Positions 13,505 through 20,706 of a stretch of 22,002 nt of DNA are shown in pieces. The notes below the pieces were generated by a model, which did no database searches, had not been told where the DNA came from, and was given only the letters and a program-made list of their open reading frames with translations. Within the stretch, counting starts at the first letter, position 1. Every line of letters begins with the position of its first letter. The position numbers and the translations under genes are program-made. The stretch lies in the IMG/VR virus record IMGVR_UViG_3300043773_002234, positions 1-22,002 of that record, one strand, 5' to 3'. The stretch is from a virus.

Positions 13505-13840
13505 ATGAAAAGATTTGCGTTCACTTTGGCGAGCATGCTTGTGATTGTCTTGGTGATGAGCCTCACCGGCTGCTGCCAACAGTGCAATCCTTTGACAGGT
13601 CTGTGTTTTCGGTCGAACAACGAGGTTCAAAGTCTCGTATCTTTCGAATCGCCGGCCGTTCCGATGGAACCCGCTCCTTTGGAATCGAACCTCTTATCGC
13701 ATGGTGATCCGATGCTGATAGAGGAGGTCCCCGCTGAAGCGACAGTCCGTCGGCGTTTTTACTCAGGACGGTCGTGCACTCCGGTGCGCTCCTTGCTAGT
13801 AGGATCTTCACAGCGAATCAAGCGACTTAGATGTCGATGA
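13505..13840 (+). CDS. Lipoprotein, 111 aa
   Basis: Begins MKRFAFTLASMLVIVLVMSLTGCC: a basic N-terminus, a hydrophobic core and a lipobox LTGC with the acylated Cys at 23. The mature part is Cys-containing (CCQQCNPLTGLC), Pro/Glu-rich in the middle and Arg-rich at the end (RRRFYSGRSC ... KRLRCR). ACGGAG lies 8 nt before the ATG. The mature chain would be tethered to a membrane; phage lipoproteins of this size serve in lysis (spanins), superinfection exclusion or receptor masking. Nothing here decides between these. A strong terminator follows 39 nt after the stop, so it ends its transcription unit. Confidence 0.75.
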   Translation: MKRFAFTLASMLVIVLVMSLTGCCQQCNPLTGLCFRSNNEVQSLVSFESPAVPMEPAPLESNLLSHGDPMLIEEVPAEATVRRRFYSGRSCTPVRSLLVGSSQRIKRLRCR

Positions 13841-13878
13841 TCTGATGAACTGAAAAGCAAGTTTGACTAGAATCAAGA

Positions 13879-13910
13879 CAGACCAGGGCATTCCTTGGTC
13901 TGTTTTTTTT
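13879..13910 (+). terminator. Rho-independent terminator after the lipoprotein gene
   Basis: Stem CAGACCA / TGGTCTG (7 bp plus inner GG/CC pairs) with a short loop, followed directly by eight T residues. It closes the unit ending with the lipoprotein; a promoter follows immediately. Confidence 0.85.
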
Positions 13911-13911
13911 A

Positions 13912-13941
13912 TTGGATTTCTTTTTCAAAAGACCCTATACT
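13912..13941 (+). promoter_or_regulatory. Candidate promoter for the secreted-protein gene
   Basis: TTGGAT (13912-13917), an 18-nt spacer and TATACT (13936-13941). The spacer contains TTTTCAAAAG 4 nt before the -10 hexamer, closely matching TTTTCGAAAG at the same relative place in the promoter at 15841. It lies right after a terminator and 44 nt before the next gene. Confidence 0.6.
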
Positions 13942-13984
13942 TGGTGGACAGTCTGTCAGTTCTTTCCACTCAACGGGGGTTATT

Positions 13985-14737
13985 ATGAAAAACGTTTGTT
14001 TGGTCTTGGGCTTGTTAGCTCAAGCGTTCTTGTCAAGTTCCTGTCTAGCCCAGCTAGATGTCGTCGACAGTAAAATTCAAGTGGTCACTGGGCTCAAAGG
14101 AGTCCAAGCAGTCGGTGACATTCTCATTATCGACGAAGCTTCCCAACCAAAGTTCCGAGCGGCGGTCGTGTTGGAAATAGCGACCGATTCCAAGTTCGTC
14201 GATGTGGAAGCCTATGACCCCGTTACGAACATCGATGCTGATGTTATTCAGGTCGGGGATTCTCCGAAACTAAAACGCTTCATTATCGCCGGCGATGGAA
14301 AGATCAGGGTGGTCATAACTGCTTTCGACCCGGGTATCAAAAAAAAGCGCCTCAACCTAGACTTCGGACCCCCAGCCCCTCCTCCAAACCCAGAACCAAG
14401 TCCTGGACCTTCTCCCGAGCCTGCAAACCCTCTTCCTCAAGGGTTTGACGGGCTAGCAAGTAAGGTCAAAGAGTGGTCCAAAGGCCTCCCCAAGAAAAAA
14501 GAAGTAGCAGCTGTTTATCGAAGCTGCGCTGTTCGCCTTTTGACTCCTCAGGGCACTATATCGAGCATCTCGGCGGAGCTAGTAGCGGCTAGAACGTCCA
14601 CTCTAGGGGATACCGCTCCCTACTCTAAACTGCTCGAAAACATACACGCTGATCTTGTTCCTAGATGGCTGGGAATCAACAAAGCGATTTTGTCAGATTA
14701 CTGGAACTGCATCGCTGCTGGTCTTGAAGCTCCTTGA
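13985..14737 (+). CDS. Secreted Pro-rich hypothetical protein
   Basis: A protein of about 250 residues starting MKNVCLVLGLLAQAFLSSSCLAQL, a signal peptide (possible cleavage after SCLA, or a weak lipobox LSSSC). The frame opens 90 nt earlier, but that part lies in the terminator and promoter, so ATG 13985 with GGGGG before it is chosen. The mature N-terminal half is beta-rich (about 25-125, resembling an Ig-like or bacterial extracellular fold). A Pro-rich linker (PPAPPPNPEPSPGPSPEPANPLP, about 127-150) and a helical C-terminal domain follow. It is likely exported to the periplasm or surface and shares its unit with the peptidase-like gene. Function unknown. Confidence 0.75.
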   Translation: MKNVCLVLGLLAQAFLSSSCLAQLDVVDSKIQVVTGLKGVQAVGDILIIDEASQPKFRAAVVLEIATDSKFVDVEAYDPVTNIDADVIQVGDSPKLKRFIIAGDGKIRVVITAFDPGIKKKRLNLDFGPPAPPPNPEPSPGPSPEPANPLPQGFDGLASKVKEWSKGLPKKKEVAAVYRSCAVRLLTPQGTISSISAELVAARTSTLGDTAPYSKLLENIHADLVPRWLGINKAILSDYWNCIAAGLEAP

Positions 14738-14789
14738 CCATCCGTCGTCCTATTCACTTCTACAATCCTTTACTGATAGGAACATCCTT

Positions 14790-15839
14790 ATGTCCGATAT
14801 CGATCATGCTCTAGGTCCCATGGGTTGGGGAAACCCCAACATAACCATTCGCGAAAACCTGGATATCGAAAAAGCAGCGACAGAGAAATACTTCGCTGAT
14901 TATCCACGGGGGTACATGGCTCGCTCGCAGGCTCCAATTCCACAAACCCTGCTTGACAACTTCAATAAGTTCCAAGAAGCAAATAACCGGTCTTCAGGTT
15001 CTTTGGACTTGACCTTAATGACTCCTTGGGTGTTCGGTAAAAAGCTTTGGTGGAGGCCTCAAGAGACCGGGTCTTGTGTTTGGTCTAACACCTTTCGCAG
15101 AATCGTCGACAGAATGGCTTTTCAGATCGCTTTGCGGGGCGATGCTGGTGAGTATTTTGGGTCCACTGAGTTCTCCCCTACTTCCATCGCTCCGTCCCTG
15201 GCTTCGTATGGATTCGCTAGGGAGCGGGCGAGAATGAAGGGCTTGAGTGAACGCGACGATGGTCTTTACCGATCGCCTATGACAGACTCCATGCTCAAGG
15301 ATGGGTTTGTCACCTGCTCCACTCCCAAACTAGTGGAACTGCTCAAGACCTTAGGGATGACGAAAGACGAGCATCTCCCTGAAGTCTTCGGGAACCCCCA
15401 TCTTTACCGAAGGTTTGGTAACTGGGAGTTCAACAAGATCCTCTTGCCATACGCGGACCATCGTCTGCTTGAGGCTCCTCCCATAACTTCCATCGAGCAA
15501 CTGCTTCAGAACTGTAGGGAGTTCAAGCCAGGTCTGCAATGCTCTGGCATCGCTATCAAGAAGATCGGGACTCACAAGGACGGGTTTTCAATCCACACCC
15601 AAGACAGGTCGACTTCTTGGGGCCATAACATGGGGTACGGCGGTCTTCGGGTTGGAAGTGATGGCAAACAGTACATCATTATCACCAACGATTCTTGGAT
15701 CAGGCCAAACGAACCCGATCCTTGGAGATATGTCTACAACGTCCCAGTCGAAGAGGTTGAACGATGGTTCAAAGCAGGGATGCTGGATGCAGGAACCATC
15801 GGAGAAATCGACATGCCGAAACCAATGCCACCGATGTGA
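14790..15839 (+). CDS. Candidate papain-like cysteine peptidase
   Basis: A 349-residue protein from ATG 14790 (AGGA 9 nt upstream; earlier in-frame starts lie within the preceding gene). Three spaced motifs match the papain-fold triad order: C96 in ETGSCVWS, H279 in SWGHNMGYGG, and N300 in ITNDSW, which recalls the NSWG motif. The hydrophobic strand YIIITN before the Asn fits that fold. No signal peptide is visible. It could cut capsid or cell-wall proteins, act as an effector, or be a lysin; phage amidase/CHAP enzymes use a related fold. It follows the secreted protein in the same unit and ends just before a promoter and terminator. The triad is a pattern match, not proven. Confidence 0.55.
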   Translation: MSDIDHALGPMGWGNPNITIRENLDIEKAATEKYFADYPRGYMARSQAPIPQTLLDNFNKFQEANNRSSGSLDLTLMTPWVFGKKLWWRPQETGSCVWSNTFRRIVDRMAFQIALRGDAGEYFGSTEFSPTSIAPSLASYGFARERARMKGLSERDDGLYRSPMTDSMLKDGFVTCSTPKLVELLKTLGMTKDEHLPEVFGNPHLYRRFGNWEFNKILLPYADHRLLEAPPITSIEQLLQNCREFKPGLQCSGIAIKKIGTHKDGFSIHTQDRSTSWGHNMGYGGLRVGSDGKQYIIITNDSWIRPNEPDPWRYVYNVPVEEVERWFKAGMLDAGTIGEIDMPKPMPPM

Positions 15840-15840
15840 T

Positions 15841-15869
15841 TTGAGTTATTTTCGAAAGCTCACTATACT
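15841..15869 (+). promoter_or_regulatory. Candidate promoter just upstream of a terminator
   Basis: TTGAGT (15841-15846), a 17-nt spacer and TATACT (15864-15869), with TTTTCGAAAG at 15849-15858. Transcription would start near 15876 and meet the terminator at 15894-15927, so either most transcripts are short (about 50 nt) or the terminator acts as an attenuator for the prohead protease gene. Confidence 0.55.
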
Positions 15870-15893
15870 TCCCAAAAGTGGGTAGGTGGTCGA

Positions 15894-15927
15894 CCCGGCT
15901 GTGGCTAAAACACAGCCGGGTTTTTTT
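15894..15927 (+). terminator. Rho-independent terminator or attenuator
   Basis: A perfect 10-bp stem CCCGGCTGTG / CACAGCCGGG with a 7-nt loop (GCTAAAA) followed by seven T residues. It ends the unit containing the peptidase-like gene and lies 14 nt before the next ATG. Confidence 0.9.
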
Positions 15928-15941
15928 ACATCGAGGTGAAC

Positions 15942-17423
15942 ATGTCATCAAAAAACAGCAAAATCGTTTTGAATCATACCGCAAGCAGTTCAACTCTCCG
16001 CGCTTCCTTTGAAAACATCACTCGAAACCTTTCATCGAAGTACACTCGCAATGCTCAATTGGAAGGGCGCGAGTATATCGTCTGTCCGATGGTCATGGGT
16101 GTTGAAGGGGTCTTGGCTGGGAACAATGGACCCGGGCTTTATCTTGGGGAGGACTGGCAGAAGTTCTCCACTGCTTGGGACCACAAACCAATCGTGGTCT
16201 ATCACCCAGAGATAGCGGGCAAAGGAGTCACTGCCTGTTCCCCCACTGTCATGAACATGCAGAAAATCGGTCTTGTCCTGAACACTCGTTGGGACTCCAA
16301 GGCTTCGAAACTAAGGGCCGAAGCCTGGATCGACAGGACTCGGGTTGAAGAAGTGGACAAGAGGGTCCTCGAAGCGATCCAAACCAATTCTATGATGGAA
16401 GTCAGCACTGGTCTGTTCTGCGATCAAGAAATCAGTCAAGGCTTGCACAAAGGTAAAAAGTATGAGTGGATCGCTAGGAACCATCGGCCCGACCACCTAG
16501 CAGTGCTGCCCGATCAGATAGGAGCAGCCTCAATTGCTGACGGTGCCGGACTCCTTCAACTCAACTCTTCGTTGTCCGAGTCCGAAGTAAGGGTTTTGCT
16601 GGCCAAAGCCCATTCGTTGCTCATCAACAGAAGCTTTGGTCAGATCACCGCCGACCTCAATGACCTGATTAAAAAATCAGTTTCGGTTGATAGTTTTATC
16701 AGCGACGTGTATTCTTCGACTGTCGTTTATTATTTCGCTGGCAACTACTACGCTGTCGATTACGCAGTCGTCGATGATGTGGTGAGCCTTGTCGGGTCAC
16801 CGCAGCTAGTGAAAGAAGGTAGTCGGACGTTCGTCAAAACCGACGGAAGTGTCATCAGCAATTCCACACAAGGAAACAAGACCATGGCGAAAAAAGAGTT
16901 GATCGATTCGTTAATTGCTCAAGGGAAGTTCATCGAGACTGACCGGACTTTCTTGGACGGGTTGCCAGAGGATCGGATCGTGGCGTTTTCGTCCATGGGC
17001 ACCACCGCTGCTCCACAGAACCCAGCACCAGCACCGGCGCCGGCCCCCATTCAGGTCCCAGGACCGGTTCCAGTACCAGCGCCTGCGAAGGCTGCCACGA
17101 TTGACGAGTACTTGGCCATGGCTCCAGTGGAGTTTCGGGATGTCTTGTCAGCAGGTTTGCAAATGCAAAATGCCCAAAAACAGGAAATGGTCGCGATTGT
17201 TCTCGCTTGCAACTCGAACACCTTTCCAGCCGAGCGCTTGAACTCCATGGCTTTCGCTGATCTTCAAGCATTGGCAGCGTTGGCAAGTCAGGCCAGCAAG
17301 CCGACTCCCACCACGTTAAATTACTTGGGGCAGGGGTTCACCGCTCAGACCCCTGTCACCAACTCTTCCAAACCTCCAATCGAAGTCCTGACCGTTCCGA
17401 CCATCGATTGGTCGAAGAAGTAG
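15942..17423 (+). CDS. Prohead protease/scaffold fusion (DUF2213-like)
   Basis: A 493-residue protein starting at ATG 15942 with GAGGTGA before it (a GTG two codons earlier is less likely). Residues 40-205 match the DUF2213 phage maturation protease: REYIVCPMVMGVEGVL, the MMEVSTGLF strand with a Ser, and RNHRPDHLAVLPDQIGAASIADGAG near the end. The C-terminal third is Ala/Pro-rich (PAPAPAPAPIQVPGPVPVPAPAKA) then helical, typical of a scaffold. A second in-frame ATG at 16884 (MAKKELIDSL) with AAGGA 9 nt before it could yield a separate scaffold, as in other phages with nested protease/scaffold genes. The position directly before decoration and capsid genes supports the call. Confidence 0.8.
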   Translation: MSSKNSKIVLNHTASSSTLRASFENITRNLSSKYTRNAQLEGREYIVCPMVMGVEGVLAGNNGPGLYLGEDWQKFSTAWDHKPIVVYHPEIAGKGVTACSPTVMNMQKIGLVLNTRWDSKASKLRAEAWIDRTRVEEVDKRVLEAIQTNSMMEVSTGLFCDQEISQGLHKGKKYEWIARNHRPDHLAVLPDQIGAASIADGAGLLQLNSSLSESEVRVLLAKAHSLLINRSFGQITADLNDLIKKSVSVDSFISDVYSSTVVYYFAGNYYAVDYAVVDDVVSLVGSPQLVKEGSRTFVKTDGSVISNSTQGNKTMAKKELIDSLIAQGKFIETDRTFLDGLPEDRIVAFSSMGTTAAPQNPAPAPAPAPIQVPGPVPVPAPAKAATIDEYLAMAPVEFRDVLSAGLQMQNAQKQEMVAIVLACNSNTFPAERLNSMAFADLQALAALASQASKPTPTTLNYLGQGFTAQTPVTNSSKPPIEVLTVPTIDWSKK

Positions 17424-17482
17424 TCAAGCCTCGTCCACCCTTTAGCTAAGTTCACCATTTCATCAAGTAAGGAAAGCAGAAT

Positions 17483-17911
17483 ATGCCTCGTAGCACAATT
17501 CGACTGCAAGTAGACTCCTCGGCTCCTCAGGAAGCAGGAACCATCGTGACCACCGGAATGCGTCCAGGGGAGTTGATTATCAACGGAGCCTCTGGTCTCG
17601 CTCGTGGAGCGGTCGCAGCTGCTTCCGGCGAAGTCCTTGTTCTCCTTGAGGACAACTTACAGGGCAAGACTATCAGTGACACCTATACCGCTGGTGACCT
17701 CGCTCAATACTTGATCCCTCGTCGGGGTGACGTAGTTCTGATGCGCTTAGCAGCGTCACAGACTCTTGCGATTGGCTCCCCACTCGATGCCGCTGGGTCA
17801 TTGGGTGAACTCCAATTGGCCACGGTCGGCACCACCAAACAGATCATCGGATACGCCGTGGAGGCCAAGGTCTCTGGAGTGGCTTCGTTGATCCCCGTTC
17901 GCATCGCCTAG
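17483..17911 (+). CDS. Probable head decoration protein
   Basis: A 142-residue Ala/Gly/Val-rich beta protein between the prohead protease and the capsid gene, the usual place of a capsid decoration (gpD-like) protein. It contains a segment (GELIINGASGLARGAVAAASGEVLVLLEDNLQGK) like the strand-loop-strand start of decoration proteins, and no Cys or signal peptide. AAGGA precedes the ATG at a 9-nt spacing. Decoration proteins bind the capsid lattice after expansion and stabilise it. The identification rests on length, composition and position rather than a specific motif. Confidence 0.65.
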   Translation: MPRSTIRLQVDSSAPQEAGTIVTTGMRPGELIINGASGLARGAVAAASGEVLVLLEDNLQGKTISDTYTAGDLAQYLIPRRGDVVLMRLAASQTLAIGSPLDAAGSLGELQLATVGTTKQIIGYAVEAKVSGVASLIPVRIA

Positions 17912-17997
17912 TCACCCCACCCACTCCTTTTCTCGTTTGATTCCAAGTCCCGTTGAAGTAGCTCGCTACAATTCACTTTTGAAAGAGGTTTTTACTA

Positions 17998-19055
17998 TGG
18001 ATTTTATCTTAAATGGCAGCGCCCATGGTGACGTTGCTTCAAGATTGATGGCGAGTAACTTCGATGTCAATTCCCTCCGTCCCTACACCGTCGAAGATGG
18101 TCGCACGTTCATCACCCAAAACGTAGGTGGAACTCCCACCCCAGTCTTGGTCACGAACGGTCCCACTTCTTTGCGCTTTTACGACTGGAAGATGCTGGAC
18201 ACCGCTGTTCTTACGGCAGCTAGGCAACGTCTCGGAGCAGTCGCTAAGCTTCGAGAAGCGGGTCTTGTCTTCAACATCCCTAATGGGATGAGCAAGACCG
18301 TGTTCGAGTATGAAGCGATGTCGGATCCAGGCGAAGCGACGATCAGCATGGACGGTATCCGGTCTTCGAACAGCGACCAGCCTTTGTTCGATCTGCGCGC
18401 TCTTCCGTTGCCTATCATTCACTCCGACTTCTCTTTCAACGCTCGGCAGTTGATGGCTTCGCGAAACGGTTCGACTCCTTTGGACACCACGATGGCTGAA
18501 GCAGCGGCCCGTCGGGTGGCTGAACAAGTTGAACGACTCGCGCTTGGGATGCTCGCCTCCTACTCCTTTGGCGGCGGCACTGTTTACGGGATGACGAATT
18601 TTCCGAGCAGAATGACCAAGTCCATGACGACCCCTACGGGCTCCAATCAAGCGACCGTGGTCAGTGAGATTCTCGCAATGCGGCAGCAGTCCATTGCAGC
18701 GTCTCATTACGGCCCGTGGCTCTTGCTCAACAGTCCAAACTGGGATCAGTGGCTTGACACGGACTACTCGGCGTCTAAGGGGGACAATACCCTGCGCGAC
18801 CGTATCAAGAAGATCGCCGGTATCACGGACATCATCACGTGCGATTTCTTGGGAACTGCCAACTACCAGATGATCATGGTCCAACTTACAAGTGACGTGA
18901 TTCGAATGGTCAACGGTTTGGACTTTTCGACCGTTCAGTGGGAGAGCAAAGGTGGTCTGCAGGTTAACTTCAAAGTCATGACGATTCAAGTTCCGCAACT
19001 GCGAACAGACTACGCAGGGACTACTGGAATCGTTCACGGTTCGGCGGCTCTCTAG
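17998..19055 (+). CDS. Major capsid protein (HK97-like)
   Basis: About 352 residues from ATG 17998 (GAGG 10 nt upstream; an earlier TTG frame start is less likely). It sits after decoration protein and before a terminator, as expected for the major capsid protein. Visible features fit the HK97 fold family: an N-terminal arm, long helical regions (AEAAARRVAEQVERLALGML) and C-terminal strands (LQVNFKVMTIQVPQL). Codons look strongly selected, with many C-ending third positions, as expected for the most abundant protein; this also produces long frames on the opposite strand. Copies assemble into the icosahedral shell. Confidence 0.85.
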
Positions 19056-19078
19056 TTCGAGTATCTTCAATCAGATCA

Positions 19079-19113
19079 GACCCGCCCGTTGCTGTGATGG
19101 GCGGGTCTTTTTT
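19079..19113 (+). terminator. Rho-independent terminator after the capsid gene
   Basis: A perfect 9-bp stem GACCCGCCC / GGGCGGGTC with an 11-nt loop, followed by six T residues. It closes the major capsid transcription unit. Confidence 0.92.
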
Positions 19114-19142
19114 AGTTTCTGTTTACTACGGAGTGTTTTTCA

Positions 19143-19574
19143 ATGCCTTTGCCTATCTACAAATTTATGGTCTTGCCTGGTGGCGGACATGTTGACGAGA
19201 ACCGGATTCTACTTCCAGGCGCGAAGTTCGAGTCCTACAAGCGACTGGACCTCATGTTCTCCAATCGCTTCGAACCCTTGGACGGTGATGCGGAGATTCC
19301 TGAAGAGAACCGACTTCCACTTCTGTACGAAGAGGGCGAGCCTCGACCTGCTCAAAAGACGGAAACCTCCACCAACGACTCCAAAGCGAAGGAAGGGGCC
19401 GACGTCACCGAAGACTTTGAGGGGGCTAAGGAGCTTGGAGTCCGTGTGGTCAAGACTGGAAAGTTGTTTTCCGTCTTCGATCAGGAGGACCCTACCGCCC
19501 CTTTGGAAGGTGGCGAGTCTTTGAAGTCCAAAGTAGCGGTAACGGAGTTCATTCACTCCCTAGGGGCTGCTTAA
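19143..19574 (+). CDS. Hypothetical head-associated protein, 143 aa
   Basis: A 143-residue acidic protein located just after the capsid gene, where head-tail connector or head-completion genes usually lie. The N-terminal part is compact and beta-like (MPLPIYKFMVLPGGGHVDENRILLPGAKFESYKRL). The middle is low-complexity and charged (EEGEPRPAQKTETSTNDSKAKEGADVTEDFEG), probably a disordered linker. The last part looks like a short strand-helix unit. GGAG lies 10 nt before the ATG. No specific family recognised. It is flanked by a terminator upstream and a strong hairpin downstream, so it may be expressed on its own. Confidence 0.65.
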   Translation: MPLPIYKFMVLPGGGHVDENRILLPGAKFESYKRLDLMFSNRFEPLDGDAEIPEENRLPLLYEEGEPRPAQKTETSTNDSKAKEGADVTEDFEGAKELGVRVVKTGKLFSVFDQEDPTAPLEGGESLKSKVAVTEFIHSLGAA

Positions 19575-19595
19575 GCGATTGCTTTCGATGAAAAC

Positions 19596-19624
19596 GGGGC
19601 TGGGTTCATTGGCGACCCAGCCCC
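19596..19624. other. Strong hairpin without a T-tract
   Basis: A perfect 10-bp GC-rich stem GGGGCTGGGT / ACCCAGCCCC with a 9-nt loop, 21 nt after the preceding stop. The plus strand lacks the T-run of a terminator; only a short T4 follows on the minus strand. It may protect the RNA 3' end or be a processing site. Confidence 0.55.
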
Positions 19625-19665
19625 TACGGTAGAGTTCTAAAAAATCAAACAAGAGGATCTTTTTG

Positions 19666-20043
19666 ATGTCTTTCGAAGCCTTTACAGGAACCCTAGTGCT
19701 TGGGATCACTTTTACGGGGTGGATCCTAGGACAGACTGAGATTGCCGCGTCGGGTGGAACAATTGTGGGACTAATCACCCAGTTTGGTGGTCTGGGCCTG
19801 GCTGTGTGGTTGGTTTATCAGCACACGACTGTCACCATCCCATCCATGCAAAAGGAACACCGCCAAGAACGCCAAGCCGCTTGGGCTGATTTCAAAGCGG
19901 AAATTGACGCCAAGCGAAAAGAGTACTTGGAGTCTTTGGAAAGGTTGACGGTGCTTCACACCACTCAGAGCCGCGAGCTTCATGAGGAAGTTCTCCAAAG
20001 CATCAGAGAAAATGCCTGCAAAGCTAGACCAGGGATTGGCTAG
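19666..20043 (+). CDS. Holin-like membrane protein with a coiled-coil tail
   Basis: A 125-residue protein from ATG 19666 (GAGGA 8 nt upstream; a TTG just before it is ignored). Two hydrophobic spans lie near residues 9-25 (LVLGITFTGWILGQ) and 30-50 (GGTIVGLITQFGGLGLAVWLVYQ), followed by a charged helical tail (RQERQAAWADFKAEIDAKRKEYLESLERL) predicted to form a coiled coil. Small two-span proteins with a charged C-terminus are typical holins, though position after the capsid genes is also compatible with a head or injection protein. A holin is the more likely reading; no lysin lies next to it. Confidence 0.6.
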   Translation: MSFEAFTGTLVLGITFTGWILGQTEIAASGGTIVGLITQFGGLGLAVWLVYQHTTVTIPSMQKEHRQERQAAWADFKAEIDAKRKEYLESLERLTVLHTTQSRELHEEVLQSIRENACKARPGIG

Positions 20044-20077
20044 TAGACTTCCTTTTGGATTTAACAGGATCGAGTAA

Positions 20078-20242
20078 ATGATTAGTTTACTTTACGCTTT
20101 TGGGATTGCTTTTTTGATTCTGTTTGTCGCAGTATCGCTGTCACTGCTTTTGGATTGTTTTTTAACGGTGCTTTATTATATCCTACTTTACTTGTTCAAA
20201 ACTGTGATCGAAGCAATTCAAACTTTGACAAAAGGATGGTAG
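20078..20242 (+). CDS. Small membrane protein, 54 aa
   Basis: A short frame with AGGA 8 nt before ATG 20078. It encodes 54 residues, nearly all hydrophobic: one or two spans (AFGIAFLILFVAVSLSLLLDCFLTVLYYILLYLF) and a short tail KTVIEAIQTLTKGW. Its 3' end carries the AAAGGA ribosome binding site of the next gene, whose GTG starts 2 nt after this stop, so both are probably translationally coupled. It is more A+T-rich than the head genes. Function unknown; a second holin-like protein is possible. Confidence 0.6.
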   Translation: MISLLYAFGIAFLILFVAVSLSLLLDCFLTVLYYILLYLFKTVIEAIQTLTKGW

Positions 20243-20244
20243 TA

Positions 20245-20706
20245 GTGTCTCCACAAGACCTCAAAGCCTTAATCGAGTCAGACGCACAAGCATCAGCACT
20301 TGCAAAAGCAGGTAATGATTATGAGTGTGCGATTCGGTGTTCTGAGATAGCTCCAAAGCTTCCAAAGCAACTAAAGTTGTCCTTTGCTGGTTTGCTTTCG
20401 CTATACCAACATGATACAGCACTTGGTATGGCGATCATAGAGAAGTTACGTCAAGTATCGGCTCACAACAAACTTGTTGCAGAGTTGCTTCCGTTCATGG
20501 CAGCAACAGCCGATGCTACTGGGTGGCCTGATTTTAGTCTCCCGCCAATACGTCAAACTCTTGTCACCCCAGAAGAACAGGGTGGAATCGGACTTACTCC
20601 ACAGCAAGCATCGCCAATTCTATCTGCTGGTGAGCAAACACAAACCATCACTCCCCTAGAAGTAGAGTACGTTAGGACAAGACTACAATGGCAGCAATCC
20701 CTGTAA
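20245..20706 (+). CDS. Hypothetical protein, 153 aa (GTG start)
   Basis: The GTG at 20245 is preferred: AAAGGA lies 8 nt upstream, and the preceding 54-aa gene ends 2 nt before it. Earlier in-frame ATGs would overlap that gene. The product begins V/M-SPQDLKALIESDAQASALAKAGNDYECAIRCSEIAPKLPKQLKLSFAGLL, mostly helical. The C-terminal third is Pro/Gln-rich (LTPQQASPILSAGEQTQTITPLEVEYVRTRLQ). No catalytic motif. It overlaps the next gene by 19 nt. It resembles phage tail-accessory or connector proteins only in style; function unknown. Confidence 0.65.
   Translation: MSPQDLKALIESDAQASALAKAGNDYECAIRCSEIAPKLPKQLKLSFAGLLSLYQHDTALGMAIIEKLRQVSAHNKLVAELLPFMAATADATGWPDFSLPPIRQTLVTPEEQGGIGLTPQQASPILSAGEQTQTITPLEVEYVRTRLQWQQSL

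Noticed and set aside
13895-13984. A 30-codon N-terminal extension of the secreted protein
   Set aside because: It would start inside the terminator and cover the promoter; ATG 13985 gives a proper signal peptide with a ribosome binding site.
18039-19070. A 343-codon open frame antisense to the major capsid gene
   Set aside because: It mirrors the capsid gene's strongly biased codons, has an Arg/His/Ser-rich shadow composition and no ribosome binding site or domain; the sense frame is clearly the real gene.
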